From Henricia sp. BOLD:AAB3569 (Eukaryota; Echinodermata; Asteroidea; Spinulosida; Echinasteridae), in assembly GCA_037783545.1 (NCBI GenBank), contig JBBELK010000525.1:744001-808000 (forward strand): a stretch of 64,000 nt of DNA, given 5' to 3'. The notes beneath the pieces were generated by a model. That model was given only the letters and a program-made list of their open reading frames with translations. It was not told the origin of the DNA and did no database searches. Made by a program: the position numbers and the translations under genes. This document shows, one piece after another, positions 45,068 through 57,500 of the stretch (its first letter is position 1; each line of letters starts with the position of its first letter).

Positions 45068-48000
45068 GCCCGCGTTTCCATTCTTCGGTTACGTAACCGT
45101 GCACCGCATTCCGGACGCAATGAACCGTGGAAGCAGCAGGTAGATTTTGCAACAGACGAACTGCCGACGGCCGGTCAAGATGCTGGTGATGATACGGGAC
45201 GTCCTCGACAATCTACGCTAGTGGGATTTTTAGGTACGTAAACTACGATTGTAACGGTTATCCTATTCCTATGTTTTCATGCTATGTGGGAATGGTAAAG
45301 ATTAAAGTTTGTTTGGGTCTTTTACCTACTTGAAGAAGGGAAAAGTAGTTATGTGGGGTTCGGGATTTAAAATACGTGGGTTGAGTTAGACCATAGTCAG
45401 CAAGGAACAGTTCCTTGCTCTATAGACAAGCTTATAAGGTTACCTCGGCTCGAATTTTTTCATGTGGTAATCTCTAAAAGATTAGGCTACCACATGAAAA
45501 ATTTCGAGCCGAGGTGTGACCTTGTCTAAAAGATTACCACATGAAAAATTTCGAGCCGAGGTAACCTTGTCTAGGGTCGAGTGAAATGAACTTGTTATGA
45601 TTCCTTGCTTATAATGGGGCTTAATCAAGTAACCATCCTTCTAATCTGATTGTTGTTTTCGCTTTCAGGATGGAGTCGTGTACTCTACCGTATGACGGCG
45701 GCTTCTTGGAAAAGGTAAATTGCGGATCTGTTAAAACTCTTAATTGGAAGAAATTCCTGAAAGATTTTACTTTAATACCTGCACTTTCAACTCTTTGTAC
45801 AAGTCTTATGGACTTCATTAACAAAATTAAGGTTTTTTGTTATTTATTTAGGTTGAACAAAGATGTTAAGGAAATTACCTCCTGGAATCAATAGATAATC
45901 AAATTTTAAGATATACTTCCCACTTGCACTTTTGTCGGAAATGTTGCATTTCTGAGATAAATAAATAATAAAACTACCGGTACTGCAGAGAGTAAGACAA
46001 AATCACAGCGAGTAAGCGCGACAATAGAGGCCGCTGCATGCAAGCGTACATGGTTCATCTTGTGCACCAACTAAATGCAATTTTTGAAGAAGAAAATGTC
46101 ATTTTTCTTTAGAAAAGCAACATTTGCGACAAAATTGCATGTGGAAACTGGAAAGTATATCTTAGAATTGGATTATCTGTTGATTCCAAGAGGTAATTTC
46201 CTTAAAATCTTTGTTCAACCTAAACGAAAAAAATACCTTTTTTTTTATTCAGGCTAAAATAATATTTTCACAACAAAATTTAACTTTTTTAGCGGAAGAT
46301 ATATTAAAGCTGTATGAATGAAATAATGCAGGTATTTAAGTAAAATAGGAAAGAATTCTGTTTATTGGCTGCCACTTATTCTCCTTATGACTTAATAACC
46401 ATCAAAATATTTGAAAGGGAAGTGAATTGTGCAGTAACAAACATTCAAAAGTTTTCTTGAAAATACTGCCCTGTTCCATAGATTTAACACACGGCGTCTC
46501 AGTGGATAGTGTAATTTTGGAAAGAATTTACAAGTCGGACATCACATAAGCTTTCCTGCACTAAACCCATCGGACAACTGGGAATAATTCCCGGTATTTT
46601 TTCCCTTATACATTGAAAATACATTGCGTAAGCGCGACATAAGTTATTTTAAAGGAAAACAATTCTGATTAACTTCTCAACTCTTAACTAGAATTCTCTT
46701 ATTTAATCCACATAGGAACAATTAAAATTACCACAAAACAATAATTCAACAAAATGAGACCATTTTGAATGATCATGGTTAGGGTTTTGGGAACCTTTTA
46801 TTTATTTTATTAACAGCAATACTTTGTCTTTTCTCCTCAGGTTTTTGATCACCAGCCAAGGGTCCAGTTTAAATGTAAGTATCATATAGTCTCTATTGTA
46901 ACTTTAAAGATGCATTGTTTGAGCTTGGAGCCAATTTTACCATGAATATCTGGGCATGCAATTCTTAGGTGGATGTTAATGATATAAATAGTACTGGAGT
47001 TTTATACATTCACCACCAAAGTAGGTACCTATATTGTTCTGTGTGGAGAGGCAATTTATGGTAAAATGCCTTGCCCAAAGGCACATCTACAACCTTTTGA
47101 ATTAACCAAGGTATGAGTACATGACACTTGACTGTTTGGATATCTAAATTTCATATTAAAATTTGCCCAGACATTTTTTTGTGTTTTTACTTGGTTTATT
47201 GATCATAAAAAGGCAAATCCTGGGTGTCCGTGCATGGTAATGAACCCCACGTATATTTTGAAGGAAAGAACTAACCTTCAAATTTAAATCTTGTGGCAAA
47301 AAGTAAAACTAAAACCAAATTGGAATATGTGGCCCTGTAGTGACATGAAAGAAACTTGGCTTGAGAGATGATGAAAAGCAATACCTGCATTTTCCGGAAA
47401 CCATTAGTTTTTGATAATTTTAAAACTAATTAAGTTGGGAAAATAACTAAATTATTGGCCTTTTCGCAATTTCATTGCTTGAGAAATCAGTGGCAAAATC
47501 AGTGTACACAAATAAATTTACTGATAAATTTCTGGTGTCCTTTAATAGCGCATTTCATGTCTCTTGACATCTCAATGCGAACCACCTCAATATTGATACA
47601 TAGATCGGCAAGTGGCGGCTAAGCCAGAGACATTGGGAAAATTCCCCTTCTCTTCCGAAAGAATGTTCTAGGATCTTTAAGATGCATTACACAATACTGG
47701 ACCTAGGGCTTTACATCCCATCCACAGGATGGAGCAATTGGGGTAAAGTGCCTTGCTCAAGGGCACAAGTACCTCAAGTAGTCTGAAAACCACAACCTTC
47801 GGGTGTTCCACCTGAAGTTTGTAAGTTAATGACCCAAACTGCCACGATACTTATAACTCATTCTGCAAATTACCTGCACTATGCTATTAAAGAAGAAAAT
47901 ATAGCAACGTATTTGTATCCGTATATCATCCTGAAATGTGCACATCAAGTTGAATTTGCGAAAAGGCTACATGAACACATCTGTGTCAAAAGTCGGAAGG

Positions 48001-50443
48001 TTCCATGTTGTGCATGGCCACAATTTTCATTCAGACATGCTGGTAAATGTACAGCACAAAATCAAATATGTTTGGCATGTAGATTAAATATGTTTGGCAA
48101 AACATATATCTGTGTCAAAAGTCGGAAGGTTCCATGTTGTGCATGGCCACAATTTTCATTCAGACATGCTGGTAAATGTACAGCACAAAATCAAATATGT
48201 TTGGCATGTAGATTAAACAAACTTTACTTATTGCATATGTGCGAAGGGAATGAATTTACTTGCTGAAGTGGTTTAAAATTGGAGTACAAACTGCATGTTA
48301 CAACATGAACTGTCTGCCATTATAATACATGTATTCCAACAAACATATCAACATTCACTGTACCCATTTACTCCTGGGTGGAGAAAACCCACGTTTAGAA
48401 CTAATCATTAGGGAGGTTTTCGCACCGTCACGGATACCGATACGTCATGACTTTATGCGCGTCTCGTGACGCGTAACCGTATATAGTATACATGTTTTCA
48501 TATGCGTGAACAACGGTTATCGGCCTCCATACGCGTAGCATAAAAACGGATACCGGTTATGCCGATCGAATTTAATGAATCATTCCCACGTGAAAGTGAG
48601 GAAAATCTGCTGCAAACAAAGCCAAGCGCAGAGCATATTTAGCAGATGAATGTATGCACGTAGTCACACAGTGCGAAACCCAGTTCAGTGAGCGCATCAA
48701 CGTGAACGGTTACCGTTATCCGTATTCGTATTCGTCACCTTGCGAAACCTCTCTATTGTCTCAAATGCAATCCACGCCACATGAATTGACCTTTTCTTTT
48801 TTGTAGAAAATGAAATGTGTAACATGCAGTTTGTGCTCAAAACACGAGAATGGCTAAAAAAAATTTCTAAGCAAATTCTTAAATTTAGTTTGTTTTTTTT
48901 TATAGGGAAAAAACCCTTAATTCTTACCTATAAATTGATAATCATTGAAAAACCATAAACAAGTTTGTGTGCATTTTCAAAGTTGAACTAAATTAACCTG
49001 GTTTTATGAGGAAAGAATTCAGTACTCGATCATCAGAAAACCGGAGGATTGGCCAAAAAATGTAATTTTGTTTTTGAAAAATGTGTCTGACAGCTTGGGC
49101 TGAGTTTTTGTGATCATGACTAGAAATTGGCAGTGGATCCAGGCACTATCTGGGTAGTGCTTGAAATGTCCATGAGCCTGGGCCAGGTTTTTGTGATCAT
49201 GACTAGAAATTGGCAGTGGATCCAGGCACTATCTGGGTAGTGCTTGAAATGTCCATAAGCCTAGAACTGCCACTGATTTCCAGTTATACTTGCAAAAACT
49301 TGACTCGGGCTGTGCAACATCCAACTCATTTTAGAATAAGTCACATTTTTTGGGGTAAATTTTGGGTTTTTCCTGATCAAATTTTTTGCTGTAACATTTT
49401 ACATTCTAATAAAACTAAACATGTGGAAATTTTCCTGTCAACCCATTTAGTGATCACGTAAACTGGACATGTTTAAATAAACCTATGTGTGTGACATTTT
49501 CAAGCATTTCCGGAAAGTCAAGTTTGACTGTCGATTTCTCTCTTGTTGCAAAATAATTTTCCTTGAATTTTATATCATTGGAAAGCCCTGTTATTCCTCT
49601 TTACGATGTGTCATTTGTTATGATTAAGCAATTTGGGGATGTGCAGTACAGCTGAATACGGGGCGGGTGTAATGTCACAAAATGCATTGCTATTGTCAAA
49701 AAGTGCATTGACACATTCCCATCCTCAAAGCAAAAGGGGAATGCACGACAATAGCAGTGAATTTTGTGACATTTTACTTTCCACCCACCCCTGTATTCCG
49801 CTATACTACACATCCCCCCAATCGATTAATCATAACAAATGACACATCACTGTAAAGAGGAATAACGGGGCTTTCCAATGATACAAATTTCAAGGGAAAT
49901 GATTTAGTAACAAGATAAAAATCATCAGTCAAACTTGACTTTCCGAACTTTTTTTGAGGAGTTTAGCATGGTAGTCATCTACAGGGGGCACCTTATAATA
50001 GTACAGCATTTGTTTCAAATTTATCTGAAAGTTCCTTTTTACAGGGGGAAAATGTATGTTACGTGTGTGACGTCAGAAATGTCACAGAAATGTTTTCCCT
50101 GTAAAAAGAAATTTTCAAGTAAATTTGAGACAAATGCTGTATTATTATATAAGGTGACCCCTGTAGATGACTTCCATGCTATATTAATGCAAAAGTATTC
50201 ACCAACAGAAAATTTATTGAACATAATACAGTTCAAAAAGCTACACATGATTTCCAGCTAAAAGGTACTTTTTGTACGACTGGTAAATTGTTTTAGGCAA
50301 ATGGAATAAGTTATGAGAAATTTAACTCAAAAATCATTTTGTTTTGGTATGAAATGCATTGTAAATTGTGTTGATCTGAAACTAATTTTTGTAATTTTCT
50401 TTTTCAGAAATGGGAGCTCATGAGGCTGCAAGCAGGGTTGTAG
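45047..50443 (+). CDS. Putative four-exon small protein with mitochondrial-like N terminus
   Basis: Coding exons 45047-45233, 45669-45714, 46841-46874 and 50408-50443 join in phase to 303 nt, a 100-residue product. Donors are consensus (GTACGT, GTAAAT, GTAAGT) and acceptors are pyrimidine-rich. The protein starts MLSRVAQARVSILRLRNRAP, an Arg-rich amphipathic stretch typical of mitochondrial presequences, passes through an acidic middle, and ends KWELMRLQAGL. I do not recognise the family. The short exons 2 and 3 are open in another frame too, and the last exon lies in repeat-like DNA, so this may be a non-coding transcript. The start codon lies at the very edge of the inverted-repeat element at 44629-45067. 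Confidence 0.4.
45394..45582. repeat. Hairpin with extra tandem arm
   Basis: GGTTACCTCGGCTCGAA...CATGTGGTAATC is followed by its complement and then a further direct copy of the arm (TACCACATGAAAAATTTCGA). In the first intron of the putative small gene. Confidence 0.7.
45848..46236. mobile_element. MITE with TTAGGTTGAACAAAGAT ends
   Basis: Inverted arms of about 85 bp: TTAGGTTGAACAAAGATGTT and AATCTTTGTTCAACCTAA at the outer ends, with GGAATCAATAGATAATC inside. One arm is found alone at 29994. Confidence 0.8.
47560..47840 (-). repeat. SINE-like repeat, third type
   Basis: The minus strand has TGTGCCCTTGAGCAAGGCAC and a box-B-like head region near 47800. Related to 19340-19660. Confidence 0.5.
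47981..48238 (+). repeat. 129-bp tandem duplication
   Basis: Two nearly identical 129-bp units (CTGTGTCAAAAGTCGGAAGG...). The period is a multiple of three and the plus-strand frame 47829-48266 stays open through both, giving a 43-residue repeat containing CVKSRKVPCCAWPQF. Confidence 0.8.
48409..48766. mobile_element. MITE with AGGGAGGTTTTCGCA ends
   Basis: Ends TTAGGGAGGTTTTCGCACC and TTGCGAAACCTCTCTATTG. Both subterminal regions have repeated CGGATACCG/CGGTTATCCG-like words. Confidence 0.7.
49098..49270 (+). repeat. 85-bp tandem duplication
   Basis: GATCATGACTAGAAATTGGC...GTAGTGCTTGAAATGTCCAT occurs twice in direct orientation, starting near 49104 and 49189. Confidence 0.8.
49508..49950. 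mobile_element. Palindromic element, about 210-bp arms
   Basis: Arms begin GGAAAGTCAAGTTTGACTG and end in its near-complement at 49930-49950. The centre is near 49728. The arms are clearly diverged, with several small indels. Confidence 0.8.
49973..50176. mobile_element. Palindromic element with CTACAGGGGG ends
   Basis: Arms of about 90 bp (TCATCTACAGGGGGCACCTT and complement) surround TACGTGTGTGACGTCAG. Directly follows the previous palindrome. Confidence 0.8.
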
Positions 50444-50856
50444 TCAAGTCCACGGGTCTTAATTCAAGTCACAGGCTACTCAAATGAACTCCAACAAAGG
50501 CATTCGTTTGTGCATGCTCATCCTTTGCTTCTGGACGTTTGACGGACTCGACTACAACCTCGGTTCCAGACGGAATAGTTTTTAAATCTTTTCGCGAGTG
50601 ATGTCTTTGTGCGTCGTAATCTGGAACAAATTGCCGATGATATTTTTAGTCAATTGGGTATGTAGACAGAAAACTTGAGAAAGTCAATTTTCTCGTCATG
50701 TTGTTACTAACAATATGTAACTTACCAAGTTACAAATGTTGTGTTTTACTGATTTGTTTCTTGAAATTGCAGTTATCGTTTTACAGTGATTGTATTTCTT
50801 TGTACACCATTTTTATTAATTTTTTCTTTAACAGGTGGGAAACCTCCACTTCAATA

Positions 50857-50895
50857 CGTTAGAAAATCGGACAGGGGGCAACCCCTGTTCGATTT
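50857..50895 (+). other. Strong hairpin in the putative 3' UTR
   Basis: GAAAATCGGACAGGGG is followed a few bases later by its near-perfect complement CCCCTGTTCGATTTTC, a 15-16 bp stem with a tiny loop. It sits in the presumed last exon of the small plus-strand gene. Confidence 0.5.
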
Positions 50896-51024
50896 TCAAA
50901 TTATAATTTTGGTCCACCGTGCCCTGGACTATCTGTAAAGACAATAGCAATTAGGACCTTGCATAAATTAAGTTAATGAACATTTTACTTGAATATATTA
51001 CTTGGTTTACTTATTGGAGTACAG

Positions 51025-51030
51025 AATAAA
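51025..51030 (+). terminator. Poly(A) signal of the putative small gene
   Basis: AATAAA on the plus strand, downstream of the last coding exon and of a possible 3' UTR exon starting after the acceptor at 50825-50834. It lies 42 bp from the oppositely oriented signal at 51072. Confidence 0.45.
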
Positions 51031-51071
51031 ATGAGACTTGTTTACAAATGAAACTTTTGTTGTCAGTGACT

Positions 51072-51077
51072 TTTATT
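51072..51077 (-). terminator. Poly(A) signal of the putative minus-strand gene
   Basis: AATAAA on the minus strand, about 450 bp beyond the likely stop codon at 51531-51533. With the plus-strand signal at 51025 it gives a tail-to-tail arrangement of the two putative genes. Confidence 0.4.
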
Positions 51078-51530
51078 TTGACTTTGGAAGTTACTTTAAC
51101 TATATAACACTATTTAAATAAGATTGTTTACAAACATTACTATATTTAACAATGCTACAAGAGAAATAAATACAATTGGTTGTTACTAAATGAAGACAAG
51201 AATATTAAGTACAAGTCAATGTTTACAAACTGTTAGTCATTTTTGAGACACTGAAGAGTTGTGTGCTTAGGGATGGATAGAAGATTCGATGTTTACAAAC
51301 TGTTAATCAATTTTTGGAGAGAGGCTTGAACAAATTTAGGACAGCTTGTTTGTTTACAAGCTGTTAGTCATTTTTTTGAGACATTGAAGAGTTGTGTGCT
51401 TAGGGACTGATAGATGGAAGGTTCAGTTGAGTTGATTCAATGTTTACAAACTGTTTTTGGAGAGAGGCTTGGACAGCAGAGCTTCTTGTTGCTTTGGGTT
51501 TTTATGGGAACTCTGTGGCAGAAGGTTCAA

Positions 51531-54500
51531 TCATCCTGATTTCTTCAACTTGTGTCTGCGGGGGAAAAGTAAAAGGTTTTTAAACAGTATAGTAAATCTA
51601 CAGATGGCACAAATGCAACATTTCCATATTTGTTGAATCAGATAATGTTTTTCTATGCTGTAAACTCAGGCATGCAACTGTGTTACAAGGGAAATGCAAA
51701 CAAATCTCCGACTTTGTACAGTGTTTTTTAAATTTCCGATGGTGCAGATGAGGAAAAGTTGCATGCCTGTAAACTGCAACTCCTGAAGGCCCAATGGTCA
51801 TTTTTCGAAAACTGGAGATACTTTATACAGTAAAGAGGGCATTTTGGCAATACAGACCATATTTTCGAGAAAATACCTTTGTCTGGTCTCAAAATAAAAG
51901 AAATAAGTTTCAGTTGTTCTGAAGAGATAACTTAGGCCCAAAAAGGGTTACAAATAGTGTGACAACATGTCTTTCTAAAAACCCTGTGATTAAATTTCCA
52001 ATATACGCTCGTAACCAGGCTGGACACTTGTGTTACATTTTAGGCCGTCCCAGTTACGAGTGTATATTGGAAATTGGTATACAGGGTTTTTAGAAAGACA
52101 TGTTGTCACACTATTTGTAACCCTTTTTGGGCCCAAGTTATCTCTTCAGAACAACTGAAACTTATTTCTTTTATTTTGAGACCAGACAAAGGTATTTTCT
52201 GGAAAATATATGTGTTGCCAAAATTCCCCCCTTACCGTGGGAAAATGCCAGTATATTGGGGCTCACCGTGGGTCAATCTTGGCCACTCTGAAGATGCAGT
52301 GAGGTCTGCCAAAACAGATCTTGAAAATATTCAGCTCCTGGTCGACATCGCTTGGCACACACGTCTTTGTCACCTGTCACAAATTAAAAAAACATAACGA
52401 CTACGTTATAAAATGCTGCAAGTTTAGAGAAAATTAAAAGTTGATGAATTTTTCAATTTGGCTGGAAAAATGAAGACACGTTAGGTTGCTTACAAAGATT
52501 CACATCTGATTTGTTTAAAATCATGGATTGCCTCACGCATGGTGGAGTTTACAAATAAACTGCTTTGGAGAAATTAACGTGAAGTGTAGAGCAATTAAAA
52601 TGCAAGATGAGAGGCATTTCCGCAAATATTTGAATGTGTAGTGGAATTTAACTTTGAAACGTACCAAAACAGGTTGGAAACGGGCAAAAATTGTTTTCCT
52701 GATAATTTCTGAGACATTTTCTAAAAAGTCATATATTTTTATGCCGATTTGTGCAAATAACTGCTGGACTAAAAAAAAAATTATTGTCATAAAATTGACC
52801 CAAAATGGATTTGCAGTAAAGATGAACAGAACAATGGACTGTGACTTACTGATACTGTAGGTCAACACTGGCCAGATTTCTTCTCCCAGCAAATCTCAAC
52901 ATGATGGGTGGTGCATATGAACAGTAGCCACAGACTAAAAGGGAAAACAAAATATATATAAGTTAACTAAGTTACGGTACTTACAAATCAGAGCTACATG
53001 TAAGACTTCAAACCAAATATCTAACACTAAAGTGGAAAATGTGTGGAGGTATGAATGAACTTAATGCATTTTATGAAAGCAGAATTGATCCAAATGTGAT
53101 TTTCGCGATTTCTGAAACGCTCATTAGGTATTCATGTTATGCGCGTGACCCCGTGACGCAATCCTGAGAAAGAAAAGTCAACACAATTGATAGCTCCATA
53201 CGTTTACACGCAAAAAAATTGGAAAACCGTCTCTGTTAGATGGTGTTTTTTGAAGAATTGTTTTGGTCCAAAAAGCCAGAGATATGCCCAGTAGTTGCGT
53301 GGTTGTATGTTTTACCAGACATCATGAAAAAAAAAGAGCAGAAGCTAAGATTCTTTTTTATTACGAAGAGAGAGAAAAATGAGTGGCTCATTCTAACTTG
53401 TACCGGCCGATGTGCATATACCGTGTGCCAATTTCAAACACGTGGGAACTACGGCGCGGCCCGCAGGCACCATTTCCACTGCTGTACACGGACCGCTGTA
53501 AGTTCCGTGACAAACACCGGTCGCAATGCACCAGTGTTTCCTTCAAAAGACTCGACTTCATTGTGAGCCACAATTTTACGATTTTTTTCACAAAAAAGGT
53601 AATAGTAGATTATTGTCGTTTTACATCAGGTGTTTTCACGTTTGTATTTTGAATTACAAGGACAGAACAGGCATGATGAACATACACTTTGTATATTTTC
53701 CATTCAATACTGCACAGGCTGTTTTGTGTGTTTCTCAGGATGACGTATCGCCCCCGTTTGTAAATAAACCAAGTGACCTCGAGCGTTTCAGAATTCCGGG
53801 TGAGGAGGGTCGGAACTGAATTGCGTTTCAAACAAATACTGTCGTTTTTTGGCGGAAAACACGTTGTAATCGCGTTGTAGAAACATAAACCTCCATGATA
53901 AACAGGAAAACTAAAAAAATGTGGATGGGGGGATTCTAGCTGTTTAAAAGATCTGCTCGGCTGTGGGTTCGAGTCCCACCCAAGCACTGGATTTTAATGA
54001 TTCAAACTGACAGTCCGACACCAGCTCACTGAGTGGGCGAGTGGTTAAGACAACTGCTCTACAATGCAGAAGGCTGTGGGTTCGAGTCCCACCCAAGCAC
54101 TGGTTTTTAATGATTCAAACTGACAGTCCGACACCAGCTCACTGAGTGGGCGAGTGGTTAAGACAACTGCTCTACAATGCAGAAGGCTGTGGGTTCGAGT
54201 CCCACCCAAGCACAAGGTTCTAACATAGTTCTTGGGAAAGCGCTGAGCATAGCAAAAATAAATATCGACAAAAAGGGGCAATGGATTAGTTGCGATGCCA
54301 ACTGCTCCACGATTCAAATAGACCCTTTTGCACCAATGCACTGAGTAGTTGAATAATTTGAGACAACTGCTCTAGGTTCAAGTCCCACCCAACCACATTT
54401 TGATGTTTTTAGCAGTTCTTATAAATTTGACCAAGAAAGGGCAGTTGTGATACCAACTGCTCCATGATTCAGACTGGCCCTTTGATACCAGCGCACTGAG

Positions 54501-57500
54501 TGGTCAAGTGGTTGAGGCAACTACTCTAGATTAGTTTTGATACCAACTTCCATGATTCAAATTGGCCCTTTGACACCTGCGTAATGATTGGTTGAAAGGT
54601 TAAAAACAACTGCTCTAGAATTCAGAAGGTTGTGGGTTCAAGTCCACCCAAGCACAGGTTTTAACAGAGTTCTTGGGAAAGCTCCGAGCATAAAGTGCTG
54701 ATAAATTGCATCAGAAAAGGGCAGGGGATTAGTTGTGAAACCAACTGGCTCTTTGAGACCAGTACACTCAGTGGTCGAATGAGTGAGGCAACTGTTCTAG
54801 GTTCCAGTCCCAACTGCTCCATGATTTGAACCAGCACATCGAGTGGTCAAGTCAACTGTTGTAGTAGAATGTAGGAGAATGAGGATATGGGTTCGAGTCC
54901 CACCCAAGCACATTTTGATATTTTTAATTGTTCTTATAAATTGTTGGAAAAGGGCAAGGGATTAGTTTTGATACTAAATGCTGCAAGAATCAAACAGCAG
55001 CACACCGAGAGGTTGAGTAGTTAAGGCAACTGCTTCAGAATACAGAAGGTTGTGGGTTCGAATCCCACCCAAGCACAAATTGTTAACATAATGATAGTTC
55101 TTGGGAAAGCACTGAGCAAAAGTGCTGTAAGATTATATTGGGAAAGAGCAAGCTATTCCTAATGTAGAGAAGTAGTAACAAGCTGATGATTACAATACCT
55201 AAAAGCTGCTCATGATGACAAATGAATTCCAACAAGAGAGAGACATGTATGTGGAGTCCAATAGTCCAGGTGAGGCCAAGCATGGGCAGCAACACAAGGG
55301 AGCTTCATAAATTGGTCCTGTTAAAAGGAAATCAAATGAAATGCACGAGTATGTAAAGTTTACTTAATTACTCTGTTGTGAATGTGGGTGGGTCTTTAAA
55401 GCCTAGCGTACATTGTGTACATCCACATTGCAACTGGAAGCAACTTGTGGCAACTGGTGTTTCCGGCAACTGGAAGCAACTCGCGGCAACTGGGAGCAAC
55501 TGATCAGTTGCTCAAAAAGGTTGATGTGCTCGTACTTGCAACTACTGGCAACTGGAGTTGCCGCGAGTTGCTCATGTTCTACCTTCTGGCAACTGTAGTT
55601 GTACCCAGTTGCGGTCAGTTGCGTCAATGTACATGCACGCGTAGTTGCAACTAGTTTCTGTCGGTTGCACGCGTGTGTCTGAATACGTGCGCGCACATCG
55701 ACAGCAACAGTTGCTTCCAGTTGAAAGGTCAATGTACTGTAGGCTATAACAATTTGCCGTGTCGATGTGTGCGCTTTGAAAACTGGATGAACATTCCCAG
55801 TTGCTGCACACATCGACAGCAACTGATGGTCGAGTTGCTTCCAGTTGCAATGTCGATGGACGCTAGGCTTAACAGTGTTCAACGGAAAAAACAAACTTTC
55901 TAAGTAACAGAAATGAGGAAAACATGATACTGACAAATTTGTTTGATGGTGCTCATCCCACAAATTATGTACATAACGAACGGGACAAACTGTTAGAGAA
56001 ATGAACAGGCTTTCCAATGATATCATAGCACACAATGCTAGAAATACAGTAACTTTTTAGACCCTCCCTCCCCCCCTGTACGCATGGCATACACAGTGGC
56101 TCCAACCTCTTCACCCCTGTACGCATACGCATTTCATATACCTCAGCATTAGTAAGCATTGGTAAATGGTTCAGTACTACATGTATAGTGCTATATACTA
56201 CTAACGATTCGCATGTCGCCTCCAAAATCTGAAATAAATGAGATTGTTTTTGCATTTTTGTTTACACATAAAATGACATCAAGCATCAAAAACTGCAGAT
56301 TTAATGGGAAAAACCTAAATTGAGGAGTGAAAAAAATGTGAGATGAGTGACAAAAATGTGTGGCCTGTCTAATATGTTTGTCCAATTCCTTTCTCGTTTT
56401 AGTAAAAGCAAATTTTCGGTTTGCGTACATACGCATTGGCTTGGACCCTCCCCCTGCCACCCTGTACGCAATGTCAACAACCCCCTCCCCCCTCCTTTAT
56501 GGACGGCCCCTAACAGAGACATGATGATCAACAAAACAAAGTTTGCAAAAATCTTTGTAAGGTGTATTCAACTCTTGTAGCTTTTTGGCTGGAAGTAAAT
56601 GTTTTTGGACTCTTGAGCCACTGTGAGTAACATGCCGTAGTAGAAACAAACATACATTGTATTTGGGAAATATGGTATGTAAATGAGCAATTTTTAAAAT
56701 TACAATTTTGATAAGGATAGTACACCTGATGTCAGTATTAACTCATTTCATTCAATGCATTGGGGCATTCTGGGTAGCATCATGATGAAACCATGGCCAC
56801 TATGTGACTTCTAAAAAATAAAACTGGAACTCAGTTTCAGGGGTATACACCTTGCATGAATAAACATGAGAAAATATTGGGGCATTCTGGGTAGCATCAT
56901 GATAAAACCATGGCCATGATGTGACTTCCAAAAAACAAAACTGGAACTCAGTTTCAGGGGTATACACCATGCATGAATAAACATGAGAAAATATTGGGGC
57001 ATTCTGGGTAGCATCATGATAAAACCATGGCCATGATGTGACTTCCAAAATACAAAACTGGAACTCAGTTTCAGAGGGACACCATGCATGAATAAACATG
57101 AGAAAATATTGGGGCATTCTGGGTAACATCATGATGAAACCATGGCCATGATGTGACTTCTAAAAAACAAAACTGGAACTCCGCTTCATGAATTCAGGGG
57201 AACACCATACATGAGCAAGGGCAAAATTTAGCATGCTGCAGTGACATGTAAATAAGTAGCAGATTTGCATAATTTTGATTAAGGCAAGAACAGTACCGGT
57301 ACATCAATATGTCAGTATTAATTAATGGTGCAGTAATATGTAAATTAAGCATTTATTTGCATAAATTTGAATACGAACAATTTAATACTGCTGCAAGATA
57401 GACTACTCTACCAGGGGCTGACCTCCGTAGAAATTCAAGGCGCCATTTTAGTAAGCAAACTACCGGTAGATGTGCCTCATGTCCGTTTGACATGACTCTC

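Noticed and set aside
53945..55080. Functional tRNA genes
   Set aside because: T arms and box B are good, but acceptor strands do not pair and anticodon stems are broken.
55403..56035. 210-codon minus-strand frame
   Set aside because: Mostly translation of the GCAACTGG repeat element.
56800..57132. Repeated MMLPRMPQYFLMF frame
   Set aside because: Translation of the four-unit 117-bp tandem repeat.
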